Notes under the pieces: generated by a model
The model's input: only the letters and a program-made list of their open reading frames with translations
Database searches by the model: none
What the model was told of the DNA's origin: nothing
NCBI GenBank assembly: GCA_024449915.1
Contig: JAMZAV010000366.1
Span: forward strand, 310,001-374,000
Reading direction: 5' to 3'
Length of the DNA stretch: 64,000 bases
Source of the DNA: Sweltsa coloradensis
Taxonomy: Eukaryota > Arthropoda > Insecta > Plecoptera > Chloroperlidae
Translations under genes and position numbers: made by a program
Shown: one piece after another, positions 1-12,534 of the stretch
Position numbering within the stretch: position 1 is the first letter of the stretch
Layout of the letters: every line of letters starts with the position of its first letter

Positions 1-76
1 CTTGGGAAATGTAACCGTGCATAATTCATTCCCAAACTGTTGAATCAGTATCGATTTAAAGATGCATGATATAAAA

Positions 77-780
77 ACTAGGAAGCTTCGCAAACGCTTT
101 TTCAGGCGCGTTGTTCGATGAGCGTAATTGGTGCATTGAGCTGCACTGTGTTATGCAGATTTTCTGTTGTTCTGTGAAAAAAAAATTACTAAGACTTTGA
201 CATTTTTTGAAAACGAAAAAAATTGTAATTTTTTTAAATGGAGAAAAAAAAGTGAAATTGCCATTTTCATAAGAAATAATTTTTCGATTGCGCTCAAATT
301 TTACACCAATTTATTAATTCTTAAATTTAGGGTTCTGTGAAAAAAAGTTTAAAAATTGAAAAAAATCGTAAAATTGCGATTTTCATAAGTACCGTAATAA
401 TATTAAAATAATATTAGTATTATTATTAATTGGGCTCAAATTTAACACGAATACACAAATACATAAAATTAAGGTACTGTGAAAAAATCATCACAATCGG
501 ATAAAGCATGTAGGTGTTATAAGTCGAAGAAATTTAAAAAAAAAAAAGAAATCGAATTGCGATTTTCATGAGAAATAATATTTCGATTGCGCTCAATAAT
601 GTGGCAGTTCTAAGTTCAAAGATTTCGAAGGCCTCCAGAAAATTTCATTGCAATTGAAGTATCGGTTTAGCCGGAATCATGTTAACAAACAGAAGACAAA
701 AATACAAAAAAAACATTCCGGATTTTTTCTCTCCAGTGTAGTGAAATGGAATCTTCACTTTGCTCGCTATGCTCATCCAA
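77..780 (+). repeat. Dispersed repeat, family R1, copy 1
   Basis: This AT-rich repeat of about 0.7 kb has recognisable relatives at 14831-15429 (same orientation) and 28616-29390 (opposite orientation). Its left part carries the shared block around GATGAGCGTAATTGGTGCATTG, followed by several loosely repeated subunits containing GATTGCGCTCAAAT and a string of A/T runs. The right part has the shared block GGTTTAGCCGGAATC and ends near TGCTCATCCAA. Short inverted matches (TTGGATGAGCG type) lie near both ends. No coding capacity is seen. The class is unknown; a non-autonomous DNA element or Helitron-like element is possible. Confidence 0.7.
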
Positions 781-1297
781 TAAATTATTGCAACAATAAC
801 TTGGTTGTTGGTGTTGAATGATCTTGAATAAATAAATCCATATAGTGTCTTAAAAAATGTTGCAAATCTTAAATTTCATATTTCATGTATCTTGCTTGCT
901 TCACCTCTCACCGTTTGTAATCCATTGCTGAAAGCCCCTATAGCGAGCCGCTAGGCTCATTGGGGGCTTGACCAATAATTGTAAAATGTGAATTTTAACA
1001 TGCAATAAAGAATCAATCAAACCTAGTGATACAAGAAACACAAGCAAATATTATATTGATACGCAAAACTGGGAGAGCCCAAATAAAAATGGTTGAATTC
1101 CTGTAAAGAAAATAACAACATTAATTCAATGTACTTTCTAGATGTACTGTCTCAAAAACAATGCAAGGACAAATAACACATTTCCATTCGCAAAAATTAT
1201 TTCATTAACAGACAAAAGCACTGTCGTTTTCTATTAGAGTTTGGTACACCAGTTCAAAATGATTAAAGGGGCGGGAATACCCACAAAATATAATTAA
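781..1297. other. Gap downstream of the last zinc-finger exon; possible LINE 3' tail
   Basis: No gene is seen here. Positions about 890-1020 contain a moderately GC-rich segment ending in CAATAAAGAATCAATCAA, which resembles the 3' end of a CR1-like or other non-LTR element. There is no second copy in the window to confirm it. I see no minus-strand AATAAA between here and the stop at 1298. Confidence 0.3.
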
Positions 1298-3614
1298 TCA
1301 TTTAGATTCAACTTTAGAATCAACTTTATGAAACTTGATCTTGTGTCGATTCCTATCACCAGACTGTGAGAATGCTATGCCACAGACCTCACAAGAAAAT
1401 GGTTTTTCTTTTGTGTGGGAGCGGATATGACTTTCCAAAAAGCACTTCCTACGAAAAACCTTGTCACAAAAGTTGCACCCAAATGGCTTCACCCCGGAAT
1501 GAATGGTCTCGTGTAGGTATAGAGAAGAGAGCCTTTTAAATGTTTTCTTGCACACAAAACAACAATATGGGCGCTCATCACTGTGGACAGCAGCATGGTT
1601 TATTAGAGAAACTCTACTTCTGAACACTTTAGTACAAACTTGACATGGATAAAGCTTGTTGTTTTCATTGTGAATATTTTTAATGTGCATATATAGACCT
1701 ATCTTGGATGTATATTGTTTATCACATTGATCACAATTATAAATCTTGTCTCTATTCTCAATATTATGAACTATCATAATGTGGTGCTGTAGACCTCCGG
1801 GCCACATGAAAGTCTTCTCACATTGGTTACAAGTATACTTTCCAGAAATTTGAGCTCCTTTCCTTGTTAATTTGTGCATGTACTCTTTATGTTTTTTCAA
1901 GCTGGTTCTGGAGTTGCAAGTGTAGGCACACTGATCACAAGTAAAAGAACCCTGCACTGAATTATTTACATGAGCATATTTCTCATGTTTCAGTACAGAA
2001 CGAACAGAAGGAAAACCTTTTTCGCACACTAAACAGTTCAGTGGATGGTCCGTGTGAAGGCGCATGTGCTCTACCTTTGACTCCTTAAATGGCAATATTT
2101 TCCCACACACTGTGCACGGGTCGACTGGCTTACCAATTTCACGTTTATGGACTCCACGCAGGTGAGTGGCCAAGTAATTTCTTCGTTTAAAGGCACTTCC
2201 ACAAATTTCACAAACAAAGGGACGAACATCCGAATGGAGCTGCAGATGTCTATGCAAATAAAATTGTTGGGTAAACCCCATCCCGCACACCTCACATACA
2301 AACCTCTTCCCACCGTGTGTGCGTAAGTGTTTTTTCAAGCCAATGCGTGAAGAGAAATCTCGGCCGCAGATATCACACAATATGGACTCTTGAGAATGAG
2401 TATGCTTATGACTGCGCAGCCCGGACTTGTTTAAGAAATATTTGCCACACACAGAGCAGTTGTTCGAGTGAGACTTTAAGTGGACATCTAACCTTAGTTG
2501 AGTTGTAAACCATTTACAGCATACATCACACTTAAACATCGGAGGATTGTGACTTTTTAAGTGGTTGTCCAGCCTTAATTGAGTTGTGAACTCTTTGTGA
2601 CATTGAGTGCACACAAGCTTGGTGTTTTCAGGGAACGTCACGTGTTCTGCTGCAAAGTGTCTCTTGAGAAGTGGCTCCAATAGGAACGTCTGGCTGCATT
2701 GTGAGCACTTGTAAGGGAACACCTTATGAATGTTTAGGTGAGCATTCAGCATGGCTGCACTCATGAACACTTTGCTGCAATGAGGACATGGTGAGGGCTC
2801 TACTGTGTGACTTTCCATATGATGCACAAGAGAAGCTTGCTTCAAAAATAGTTTACCACATGACACGCACATGTATCTTATCTTCTTTGCCTGAGTGTGC
2901 AATTTCTCATGGTTTACTAGAGACAGTTTGTTATCAAAGACATTGCTACAGTAACTGCAAGTAAAGCTCATGATTACTGATGGTTTTGTTGCAATTGATG
3001 CCAACTCGTTCTTCAAAGTAGATCCCGATATAGATGTGGTGGAATTCATCAACAGCTTAACATGCTTGCACAAGTTTTCTATATCCATTTTTTCTAAAGA
3101 ACATGAACAAGAGTATGTTTTTAATCCATCTCGTGAATTGGGCATAGAGCATCTCACGTGAATAGCTTGATCTTGATCTTGAAAAACATAGTTCATGGTT
3201 TTGCCTGGATGCACCTGTAAGAATGTTTCAGTAAATGTTGTATTCAAAACATTATTCCCATCTTTAGTGACAATAGTGGATGGCAGGTGCAAGTTTTTGT
3301 CAAGATGTTGAATAGACTGAGATTTTATCTGATTTTCATCTAAAGTGGAGACTTCACATTTAATAGATTTGACGTCGGTCCCAATCACCGAGTTAGTTTC
3401 AACGTTACATTCATTGTAGGATGGAAGTCCAGAACTGTCCTTGCAATCAGTCTTGCAGAATGCTCCGTTAATATATTTAGTATGACCTTGACATGATCTC
3501 TGTGAGCTGGCAGGGTGGAGATGTTTAATCTCATTCAAATGTTTTTCATTGAGAAGAGTTGCACTTTCAAGTCCGTTTGTTACCAACTGGCCAACCATAT
3601 CAACATCTTCAGAC
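1298..3614 (-). CDS. Alternative 3'-terminal exon A, 19 C2H2 zinc fingers
   Basis: This exon encodes 771 residues read from a splice acceptor (TTTGTCTTTCAG|G, first exon base at 3614) to a TGA at 1298. Residues 1 to about 213 have no recognisable domain and are rich in Ser, Asn and charged residues. About residues 215-765 hold 19 C2H2 fingers with C-x2-C-x12-H-x3/4-H spacing, joined by variable linkers. The predicted role is sequence-specific nucleic-acid binding in the nucleus, as the C-terminal half of a spliced transcription factor. Fingers 5 and 6 are a local duplication (both carry FTTQLRLD). Unlike the other exons it lacks the shared seven-finger core. It is the most distal exon in transcription order. 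The acceptor and phase match the other eleven exons, so I place it in the same gene, but it could be a separate gene with an upstream intron. Confidence 0.85.
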
Positions 3615-3695
3615 CTGAAAGACAAATCATTAAAATAAGTAAACAACTGAACTTTAACAGTAGATCTTAGAATAAGTGTCTATTGGACATAACAC

Positions 3696-3879
3696 TGCTC
3701 TTTATCAATATTTATTTGTGATATTTTTACTTTTATTCAAAAATATTTTTCAAACTGAAGGTTGACAAAGGAAAATTAACAACAATCTATATATGTATAT
3801 AATTTTCCTTTGTCAACCTTCAGTTTGAAAAAGGTTTTTGAAAAGTTGAACTATCACAAATAAATATTGATAAAGAGCA
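3696..3879. repeat. Fold-back inverted repeat, about 80-bp arms
   Basis: The left arm starts TGCTCTTTATCAATATTTAT and includes AAACTGAAGGTTGACAAAGG. The right arm is its near-exact reverse complement, ending GATAAAGAGCA. The spacer is a short TATATA-rich stretch near 3783-3803. The outer sequence AGTAGATCTTAGA occurs on both sides (about 3659 and 3938), perhaps a flanking duplication. This is probably a small palindromic MITE. Confidence 0.7.
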
Positions 3880-5214
3880 TTGCACTTATTTAAAGAATGA
3901 ATACCTGTTCTACTAGATTCTTTTATCTAGTAGATCTTAGAGTATGTTTATCATTAACTAATACAGCATTCATAACTTCCTGTGGGTTGCAGCATGAATT
4001 TTGATGGGTCATGACTGGTGAAAAGTTTTTGAAATTGTCAAAATCTTATAAAATACAAAATCAGGAGAAATGGAAAAAGGCAGTAACAAAAACACTGGGA
4101 TAAATTAGGACATAGTATGAGGAAAAAGAAATCCGGTTTCATATGGTTGTTTGGAAGCCATATTATTTTGTATTCCAAACTTACTAAAACTTTAAAAGTC
4201 TTCTAATTCATTTTTAAATACAAGTGGCATCCAAGCACAGTCAGTGGGCATAGATGATGAACAACAAAGGAAGCATTAGAAAATTAGCAGCAATGTATAC
4301 ACTACACATCGATTAATTGAAGGTTAATCAATAATCAATTGTGGCGTGCATGTTATATTTCCTCATACATAAGTAAGAATAAGTATATCATAAACAGGTA
4401 CGTATGAGAAGATCATTACCTTTCTTAATTGGCCAGAGTAATAGTTAGCCATGTACACATTACTATGTCCAGGTTAAAAGAAACAAGAAAAATTGTTTTA
4501 TTAAATTCTATTTTTGATCTTGGCAGGCAGGGCCTACACAGCTACCCCTCTATGAGATACCCCATACTGTTGCTCTAAAACAAATGAATAAGTATGTGAT
4601 TTCCAATCTAGGGCTATAAGAAAATACAATGTAATTTTCCATCGTGTGCTGTGCATAGTCTTTTCTTATTTGTAATGTAAGTCAAGTAGAGGTCGATATC
4701 AACGACAATCTGCAACAGTACCTGCACTCAACGAGTGAATGTTAATAGAAAATGAGGTAAGCAGCCTACGGCATACTTTAACAAATGTGTTAGAGTTATA
4801 ATAAATGATAAAATCTGTTTTCTTTGCCAATTTATAACTTACAGTCAAATACTAGCACAATTCGATGGCAATTTTTGTATTGTAACTAAATGTACATCAA
4901 CAGACTTCAGTTCATTATCCACCAATTGATTGGTCACTACAGGGAAGGTTAACCACATAGTTTTGGATAAGCTGAGATGGCCATCCACTCTGCTGGTGGG
5001 CTTAACTGGTAGTGTGGATGTCGGAGTGCAGTATTACGGCCGCAAAAACAACGCACATCCAGTCGAGACGCAAAACCGGTTGATGCTTTCAGATCCATTA
5101 TGTGCTTCACACTGACATAATTTCACCATTTCAAGGGTCAACATTCAATTACCAACTTTTTTTTTAATGTCTATGTAAAATGGTACCCTTGTGCTGTACT
5201 AGACTCATATACTA

Positions 5215-5345
5215 TTTTATATGTTTTTGGATATTTTCGTGGCCGATATGAATTAATGAACTAGGTTTTTCGGTTATAATGCCACAATTATTTACATTTA
5301 GGCCAACGTTTCGATGAAATTTAATTCTTCTTCAGGGCCAACACA
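5215..5345 (+). mobile_element. Probable Penelope-like element terminal fragment
   Basis: The segment contains TTTTCGTGGCC, then TTATAATGCCAC, then AACGTTTCGATGAAA and TCTTCAGGGCC. This order resembles the pseudo-LTR of Penelope-like retroelements in arthropods. A related fragment is at about 12535-12650. It has no coding part here and is assigned by resemblance only. Confidence 0.4.
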
Positions 5346-6080
5346 ACTTAATATATAAATAAATAAATAAATAAAAAATGCCTGTCTACTCCAAACTGCC
5401 TGAAGCATAAAACTAAAATGGGACTTCCCGAGCTTCAAGCATAATATTCTTGAAGCTCCCACCCACCAACCATATTATGGTTTACTTGGGTACCTTTTAG
5501 AGGAACACAAAATACCTTTAGTTCAATTTGAGGAACTTGGTAGAACCTTTTAATGAGGATGAGAACTTGATCCAGTCCCTTTTCTCGACAAAGTACCATA
5601 TTAAAATAATAAATATCCTCATTTTGGGGAACATGCCCAGGACTGCAATTGAAGGTGTTCTGTTAAAATAAGGAAGATATTCATTAAAAAAACTAAAAGA
5701 ACAAAGTACGATATACTATTTACTAGGTACTTTAAAAAAAAAGCTTGACATTTGTGTGTGCTTACGACAAAATAAATGATTAATAAGTGTTTGTTGTAGT
5801 GTAAAAAATAAGTATTGCAAAAATTATCTCTGAAAGGAACTCTCACTAACACATTGCATGGGCGTTGAAAGAAAGAAGTAAAAATACCACAAATAACGTT
5901 TATAGTGGAAACCATGAACCACAAAAAAATGATACACAAAGATTGAAAATATAATTTGATATAATATAAAGTTCTGCAACGTACTTAATTTCCACATGAC
6001 GAAATGCAGTTGAATTGGAGTGGGCAAAGGTGTGCACATATAGTAATTTAGAAATTGGTTTAAAACATAATAAATAATAA

Positions 6081-6086
6081 TTTATT
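6081..6086 (-). terminator. Polyadenylation signal AATAAA for exon B
   Basis: AATAAA reads on the minus strand about 65 bases after the exon B stop codon, a normal distance for a short 3' UTR. Confidence 0.45.
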
Positions 6087-6149
6087 AATTTTACTTAAAA
6101 ATACTTTATAACACATTAATACAAGTGATTTCAGTTTGACACCACAAGA

Positions 6150-7341
6150 TCACTGAGATCTATGTTGAGACTTTTCATGGTTCTTGAGGTATCTCTTCTG
6201 GCCAAAACCAAGTCCGCAGAGCAAGCAAGCAAAGGGCTTTGCATCCGAGTGAATGAGCTTGTGTCTGGTCAGATCGTTCTTAACTCCAAACCCCTTACCA
6301 CAGACCGGGCATAGGTGTGTTTTCTCTCCCGTGTGCGTGGTAAGGTGAGCCAGCAACTGCTGCCGCCAGCGGAAGCGCCTGTCGCAGTACGTGCAGGGGT
6401 GGGGAAATGAGTCTGTGTGGATCTTACTGTGGATGTAAAGCGAGGCCTTGGACTTGAAAGACTTGCCGCACGTGTGACACACGTAGGGACGTTCTCCCGT
6501 GTGGATACGTCGATGATCCTCCATGGCGGCCTTCAGCGCGAAACTGCGGCCACACAGGTCGCACGCGTGGTTCTTGACGCCCGCATGCACGTGCTTTAGG
6601 TGGTAATATAAACCACCAGTGTGGGAGAAACTCTTGCCACATATATGACACGTAAACGGCTTCTCACCGGTATGTACGCGAAGGTGAGATTTATAACTGT
6701 CCTTTAGTTTAAAATTCTTGCTACACATTTCACAACGATACATTTCTTTTGTCCTAAGTAATTCATGTTCCTCATTAACATCACCCTTAATTTCTGTAGT
6801 CTTGCCCGAATTGATCACATTTGTATGGCTTTCCAAAGGATCAATATCAACCATATGTGAGGCTCTGTGTTTTTTTAAATGGTACATTCGTTTAAATTTC
6901 TTCATACAAATATTACAATAAATACTCCTAGATTTTTCACATGTTTCCTCTTTGAGGTACAAACATCCATCAGAAGATGCAGCTTCAGAATGCTTAGAAC
7001 ATTCAGCAATATTCACACATTTTTCCTCCACATTATGCTCCAGTTGTTTTGAACGCTCAATTAATAAAGTATTTGAATTAATAACTTGAACACATTTGTC
7101 ACTGTTGTTTTCATGCTCAGAATGAGTTTGAAGGACATGGGTTGCCAAGCCTTGAGTTCCTACAAAACTATCTTGACAATAACAACAAAATGCCATTTTC
7201 TGCGCATTTATGTCTTCCGTTTTGATCCAAGTAGCCTCGGTTGTTCCTGAAATTGCATCATTACAGCCCAATGATTTCTGTATGTGTGCTTGGTAGGTGA
7301 TGTGGAATTCTTTGAGATTTGGATGAGAAGACTGTTGCAAC
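6150..7341 (-). CDS. Alternative 3'-terminal exon B, 9 C2H2 zinc fingers
   Basis: This exon encodes 396 residues from the acceptor TTTGTCTTCCAG|G to a TGA at 6150. An isolated finger lies near residues 50-72 and a second near 138-160. The seven-finger core follows from about residue 200, including a GLYYHLKHVH-type second finger and the conserved DHRRIHTGERP link, and ending with QKRYLKNH. The predicted function is the DNA-binding end of a nuclear transcription factor isoform. Its closest relative in the window is exon I (47758-48748), some 41 kb away, rather than its neighbour exon C. The core-coding part (about 6250-6680) is visibly more GC-rich than the N-terminal part. AATAAA follows at 6086-6081. 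Confidence 0.9.
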
Positions 7342-7714
7342 CTGGAAGACAAAGTGGGCAGAATAACATTACTGCTCTTATAGGACGTGTAGCCATCTGA
7401 GGTTACAGGTTAGTCAGTTCACAGACCATTCTATCAGCGGAAGGTACATAACACTTGGGTAATATGGCCCGTATTCTCAAAGATGCTCTTGAATTAATGT
7501 ACATTATTAATGTAGGCTATAAACGGTATCGAGGATTTAAATTAAGTGGAGCACGACAAATGGAAGACTAAATGCGTGCACCATTGATTAATAATCGTGA
7601 GTTTGATGACTCCCTTTAAGTGCTATAGAATGGACTCCAGAATATGTTAATAGACGCTTGTGAATTATGAAATTTTTAACAGGGAATTATAATGAAAATA
7701 CATTATTCCAGGAT

Positions 7715-8095
7715 TCTACTAGGACAGATCTTAAGAGGGAATATGGCAGATGGCAGATCGCACATAGCTATTCGCTCGGCCAGGAAGCAACCGACCTATA
7801 TGAAACTTTGCAAAGTTGTCAATAAAGCATACATGGACAGCCCTATAGTCGTAGATTTTCAAGATTTGTCTTAGTCACAGGGAAAAAAATCACAAATATA
7901 ATAGTCAACTTTGGACTTTTTAACAAAATCAAAAATCCTGAAAACTAATTTATTTTTTATAAATTATTTAAAAACAATTTTTAGAAATGTGTTGCTGCAG
8001 AGCCCTATATTTTCACTTTCGTGACATATGTTCAAAATTTTAAACACCTGTGGTGTCTGTCGGCCGAGCGAACAGCAATTTGCCTAAAACGCATG
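7715..8095 (+). mobile_element. Diverged and truncated MITE, relative of 31321-31702
   Basis: Shared blocks with the inverted copy at 31321-31702 include TCAATAAAGCATACATGGAC, GATTTTCAA, a GACTTTTTAACAAAAT stretch and GCCTAAAACGCA. The end nearest 8095 is cut by retrotransposon sequence. No coding capacity. Confidence 0.55.
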
Positions 8096-8740
8096 TCCTA
8101 TATACTCTCTTAAAGCAAGTGGAGAATATTAAGTATGTGGGGATTATAGTAGCATGCGATAGAAGGATTCAACCAGAGATAGGAAGAAGGACGCAGCAAG
8201 CTGTTGGGTTATTCCAATCTATCCGAGACCTCATATGGAACAGAGAAGTACCAAAGAAGTGAAAGGTTACCATCGACCAGACCTACTTTGTTCCAATACT
8301 GACATATGCAGCAGAGACTTGGAATATGACAACAGTGGATGAGAGCCTTGTGCAGGCTGTAGATATGAAGTTTTTGAGAAAGCATTGTAGGTAAGACTAG
8401 ATGGGACCGAATACGGAATGAGGATATCCAAGATCAAGTAGGAGCGAGGAATTTAATGGGGCGAATTGGAGAAGGAAGATAAAAGTAGTTCAAACATGTC
8501 AAAAGGATGGAAAGAGCGAGATTACCCAGAAGGATGATGTAATTGGAAATTCCAGATAGGAGACCAAGGGGCAGACCACGACAACAATGACAGAATAATG
8601 TGAGAAAAGATGTGGAGGAGGAGACTGGAATGTGGTGGAAGGAGAGGAGTGGTGGCAAGAAAGAAGAAGAAGGAGAGGCCTATCTTCAATGCCAAACCCA
8701 ACGCAGAGTTGGACGTGGCAACAGATAATGATGATAAGAA
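8096..8740 (+). mobile_element. Non-LTR retrotransposon 3' fragment, decayed
   Basis: Broken frames translate to a reverse-transcriptase C-terminal region: a KYVGI block, an EIGRRTQQA helix, VPILTYAAETW and LVQAVDMKFLR, then downstream RRPRGRPRQQW in another frame. This order is typical of the thumb and post-RT region of LINE ORF2. Stops and frame changes make it non-functional. Its 5' part is missing, consistent with ordinary 5' truncation on insertion. The clade cannot be set by eye. Confidence 0.75.
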
Positions 8741-9079
8741 AGGTAGTAAACAAGGTTGTAGATAGCTCACTCTTCTTTGGATTACACCAGTTCAATAAGA
8801 AAGTATTTATAATTCAAGCGTTGTAACAAAGAATGTCAACAATAATGGTTCAGTTATCATTTACCAAGACTTACCTAAGCCAAAACAAATCATCACCAAC
8901 TGATTATGCGTTATTAAATGTATCAGTTAAACGTCACTTGTGTAACACTTCAGGGTTCAATAAATATTCAATAGACCACACATTGAAGCACTTGTGCAAA
9001 CATTTTTGCAACAATATAATAAAGTTGTTCAAGAGATGAAAGTTATTCCATAAGATTGGTAAAGCGTAATGGCTTAGAT

Positions 9080-10478
9080 CTAATTGATAGTATGACCTCG
9101 ATAACATCTAGCATGGTTTTTCAAATATCTTTCTTGAGCAAAATTTTTACCGCAGACTGAGCACTGATAACTTTCTTTATTTGTGTGAATGAGAAAGTGA
9201 TTCTTGAGTTGATTCGAGGTTCTGAAACCTTTCCGACAGATGTGGCACACATGTGGTTTTTCCCCAGTGTGCATGAGAACATGTTCATTGAGGTTCTGTT
9301 TCATGTGGAAACCTTTGTCACAGTGCGGACAATGGTGAGAGAAAACGTTGCTGTGAAACTTGCTGTGCACAAAGAGTGAAGCCTTTGTCTTGAATGCTTT
9401 TCCACACACATGACAAACACAAGGGCGTTCATTAGTGTGAATGCGACGATGGTCGTTTCGGGAGTGAGAGTTAGCAAAGCTGCGACCGCATATATCGCAC
9501 GGGTATTTCTTAATACGTTCATGGACTTCTCGTATGTGCCGGTAGAGTGTCAGAGAGATTCTGAACTGTTTGCCACAAATGTGGCAAGAGAAAGGTTTCT
9601 CTCCAGAATGGATTCGAAGGTGGCGGATAAACCCGTACCGTGTAGTGACGTGTTCATTGCAGTCATTACAACGATACATTGATTTGCCATTAACAATGAC
9701 TTTGGCTTTTAACAACTCCTCATCCTTCACTTGTTCTTTAGTAGGTAAGCCTAACTCTGTAGAATGCTGCTTCATGTGCCTTGTCATGTCGTGTTTACGG
9801 GTGTACTTCCGGCTACACAAACGACAGGGAAAGGGATACAGTGACCGCTCATCAACACTCTCATATGAAGCATCTTTTATCCCTTTTGATACGGCTATAT
9901 CATCTTGGGAGTGACTTTTCTGATGTTTAAGCATATCATGTTTGCGAGTGTAAGTTTTCTTACACACATCACAGGCAAACGATCCTTTACGTGTCTTTTT
10001 GGCCTGGATTTGAGTATCTTTTACTTCAAGTTCAATGACAGACATTTTTACCTCAGATTCTTCACAGGTATTAGAGTCTAAGAAGTTTACAGTTTCAATT
10101 GAAGATTTAAAACCTTTTGGATATTCTGCATTACTGTACTGTTCATTATCATTATAGCTACAGGCACCAACTACGTTTAGGGAGTGACCTGTCACTACAC
10201 CACTGACACCATCGTCATGGTCAGAATATCCAAACCTTGCAATGGCCTGACCATTTTTCTCACCACTAAGACATTCTGCCAACTCCTTGCCATCTTGAAA
10301 GAGTGTGTGATTAGAATGCACTAAATGTATATGGCTTTGTAAATCACTTTTCACATCAAATGAAAGATGACAAAAAGTACAAAAATAGTCTTCCATGTAG
10401 TCTTGGGTATCCGAACCACAGAGAGCAGTGCCATACTTGACCTGCCGTGCATCAAGTTTTGGAAGAGACGGGGCAAAC
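9080..10478 (-). CDS. Alternative 3'-terminal exon C, 10 C2H2 zinc fingers
   Basis: This exon encodes 465 residues from the acceptor TTTGTCTTCCAG|G. One finger lies near residues 28-50. A pair of similar fingers follows (both with YTRKHDM), and the seven-finger core runs from about residue 266 to the end. The last finger ends NHARCYRGH, so its final ligand may be Cys (C2HC) or a distant His. The predicted role is a DNA-binding module of an alternatively spliced nuclear factor. The core resembles exons F, G and H more than exon B. A putative branch site (reading GTAATGACT on the minus strand) lies about 20 bases upstream of the exon. Confidence 0.9.
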
Positions 10479-11738
10479 CTGGAAGACAAAGTGGCAAGTC
10501 ATTACCACTTAAAAGCTTGCAAGGTTATGAACTACACACAGTTAAAACAAATTTTAAAAAAATGCATTTCCTCTAGAATCATTCACATGAACAGTGAGGT
10601 AGTATGTGTCTCACTGAGCATTAGTGCGACCAAATTAACAGATTTTCTAATTTCATATGTTTTCAAGTTCAAGTTTTTATGCATCCGTAGATTCATACCA
10701 CCAGTTGGGTTTTCATATTACACCTACCGAGCTACACATATTGATGTCTTTAGAGAAAAAGGAAGGGATAAAAAGATTAACCGAGACATCACAATTCAAC
10801 AACAGGCTGTAAAAAAGAAGAAGTGACCTAGTGTTCTTATCTTACTTCAATACATTGGAATTAAACATGTACAATCCCTAGCCGAGAACTAACGTGTGAC
10901 CCCCTGCAATGGAATCAAGAATAAACCCACAAAATAATGTGCAAGCGACGAGGCAAGAGCGACGAGAAACTAAGTTTTTTAAACAAAAATACACATAAAA
11001 TAGAGAGAAACTAAAGAAATTCTTAACTAACCACTAGCAATATAAAAAAATTATGGTACACTGTTATACTCATAGCAGTTTATAAAATTACAAATAGTTG
11101 AAATGAGAAAAATTGCAGGGATACACAAACAGAAAAAAATATAATGGCAAAGACTAAAAAGAAATGACTAACAATTTAATACTCGTGATTTATGGCTTAG
11201 AAATGTACTGGAAAATGTTTGTAGACCCTACTATAATACTTTTAATGCACATTTTGTAATTTATTTTTTGTAAACCCCTTTTCTACAATATTGTTAACAT
11301 TGCATGTTTTTTTAAAATATGTGTACATGAGGCAATTGTATGTACAACTGAGTTTTGTTTTCAAAATAAAGGTTTTCACTCTCAAGGCTGTAGTAAAATG
11401 ATACAATTGTATATTATCAGCTATAATAAAACCATAACATTGCCAGACTCGAGCTATTATCCCAACTCCTGTACCACAACCACCACCACCGCAAGTTCTA
11501 TTCCATATTGTTGAGTAAAGGATTGTTCCTACAAACTTCTAGGACACAAACATGGAAGGACATACCACTTATCAGGTTTACTACACTTGTTTGCTCTTTT
11601 CTTCGTCTCGTCTTATATCTACTCCACATAACTAGATCCCAAATAACCAGATTTCACAGCATGATCTGAACAGCAAAATTTGAATTCTTCAAAAAAGTAA
11701 CATGCTACAATAAGTTAACTATTTACACTTGTAATATT

Positions 11739-12416
11739 AGGGTGCCCAGATTGTAAATTTGAAAAAGCGTGACGATCATGGGTGCAATGAGAAACATCCC
11801 CTGTGCAGAGGCAAATTCACAAAGCAATTTTGTTTTAAACATCACAGACTGAAATGGGCGTTTATGACCTTTGAAGTATATTTTTCTCAATGATTGATGG
11901 TTAGTGAAATACTGATTGTACTACTTGGAAGTTAGATACCAATGCAATGAAAAATTTTGATTTGTATAAAAACATTTTACAAATATATATTGGTAAGTCA
12001 TACTTGTACAAGTGGGTAAATTATGAATGCATTAATAATGCATATTATTAAAACCACCACAAAATCAGTTTTTAAAGATAATATTTTTCTTAACATTAAG
12101 TCTTCCGATGGGTCAAGTGCCCCTTGCCTTTCCCCCCATGGGTACCCTCGGGAAAGATGCATATTTCTAACATCACCTCCCCCCCTTCCCACCAATGGGG
12201 ACAACAATATACAATGTTATTACGAGCTCTTGCTGACCGCGGACCAGTCCATTAGTTGCCAAAAAATTGAGTAAGTAAGTTCGAAAAAATATTAGCTGAA
12301 ACTTTTGCCGTTTTGAAAAAGCGGGACAAAAGTGCGTCCCGCCGTAAGTGTGGCGGGACGCGGGACATACGAAAATCGGTACTGTACCACCATAGGCGGG
12401 ACATCAGGGGACCCTA
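11739..12416. mobile_element. Probable MITE with AGGGTGCCC-type inverted ends
   Basis: The left end AGGGTGCCCAGATTG and the right end CATCAGGGGACCCT are imperfect inverted repeats. Both flank sequence with GAAAAAGCG(T/G)GAC motifs, which occur near both ends. There is no transposase. The target duplication is unclear. Confidence 0.45.
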
Positions 12417-12534
12417 ACTATGATCTTAAAGATACCATTTATGATTTATTGTATAAACTTAGTAGATTTAACAAGTTGACACAAAGGAAAATGCTTAAGT
12501 TTGGCTGGTATCGATATATATATATATATGGATT

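Larger units (their letters stand above)
3615..6149. other. Intron or intergenic sequence between exons B and A
   Basis: Apart from the palindrome at 3696-3879 and the Penelope-like fragment at about 5215-5345, I see no coding sequence or RNA gene. Short open frames near 4930-5115 and 5619-6039 have no recognisable motif and are probably chance. Confidence 0.5.
7342..9079. other. Intron between exons C and B
   Basis: The gap holds a truncated MITE (7715-8095) joined to a non-LTR retrotransposon 3' fragment (8096-8740). Positions 7400-7700 and 8741-9079 show nothing recognisable. Confidence 0.5.

Noticed and set aside
2071..2508. Open frames on other strands or frames inside exon A
   Set aside because: They are antisense or shifted readings of the zinc-finger repeats. 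The minus-strand frame with C2H2 spacing explains the sequence.
9410..9914. Overlapping plus-strand frames of 90 and 114 residues
   Set aside because: Shadows of exon C fingers. Similar shadow frames appear opposite the same fingers in exons D, E and H.
10428..10826. 132-residue plus-strand open frame next to exon C
   Set aside because: Its first part is antisense to exon C and its end is lysine-rich AT sequence. No motif.
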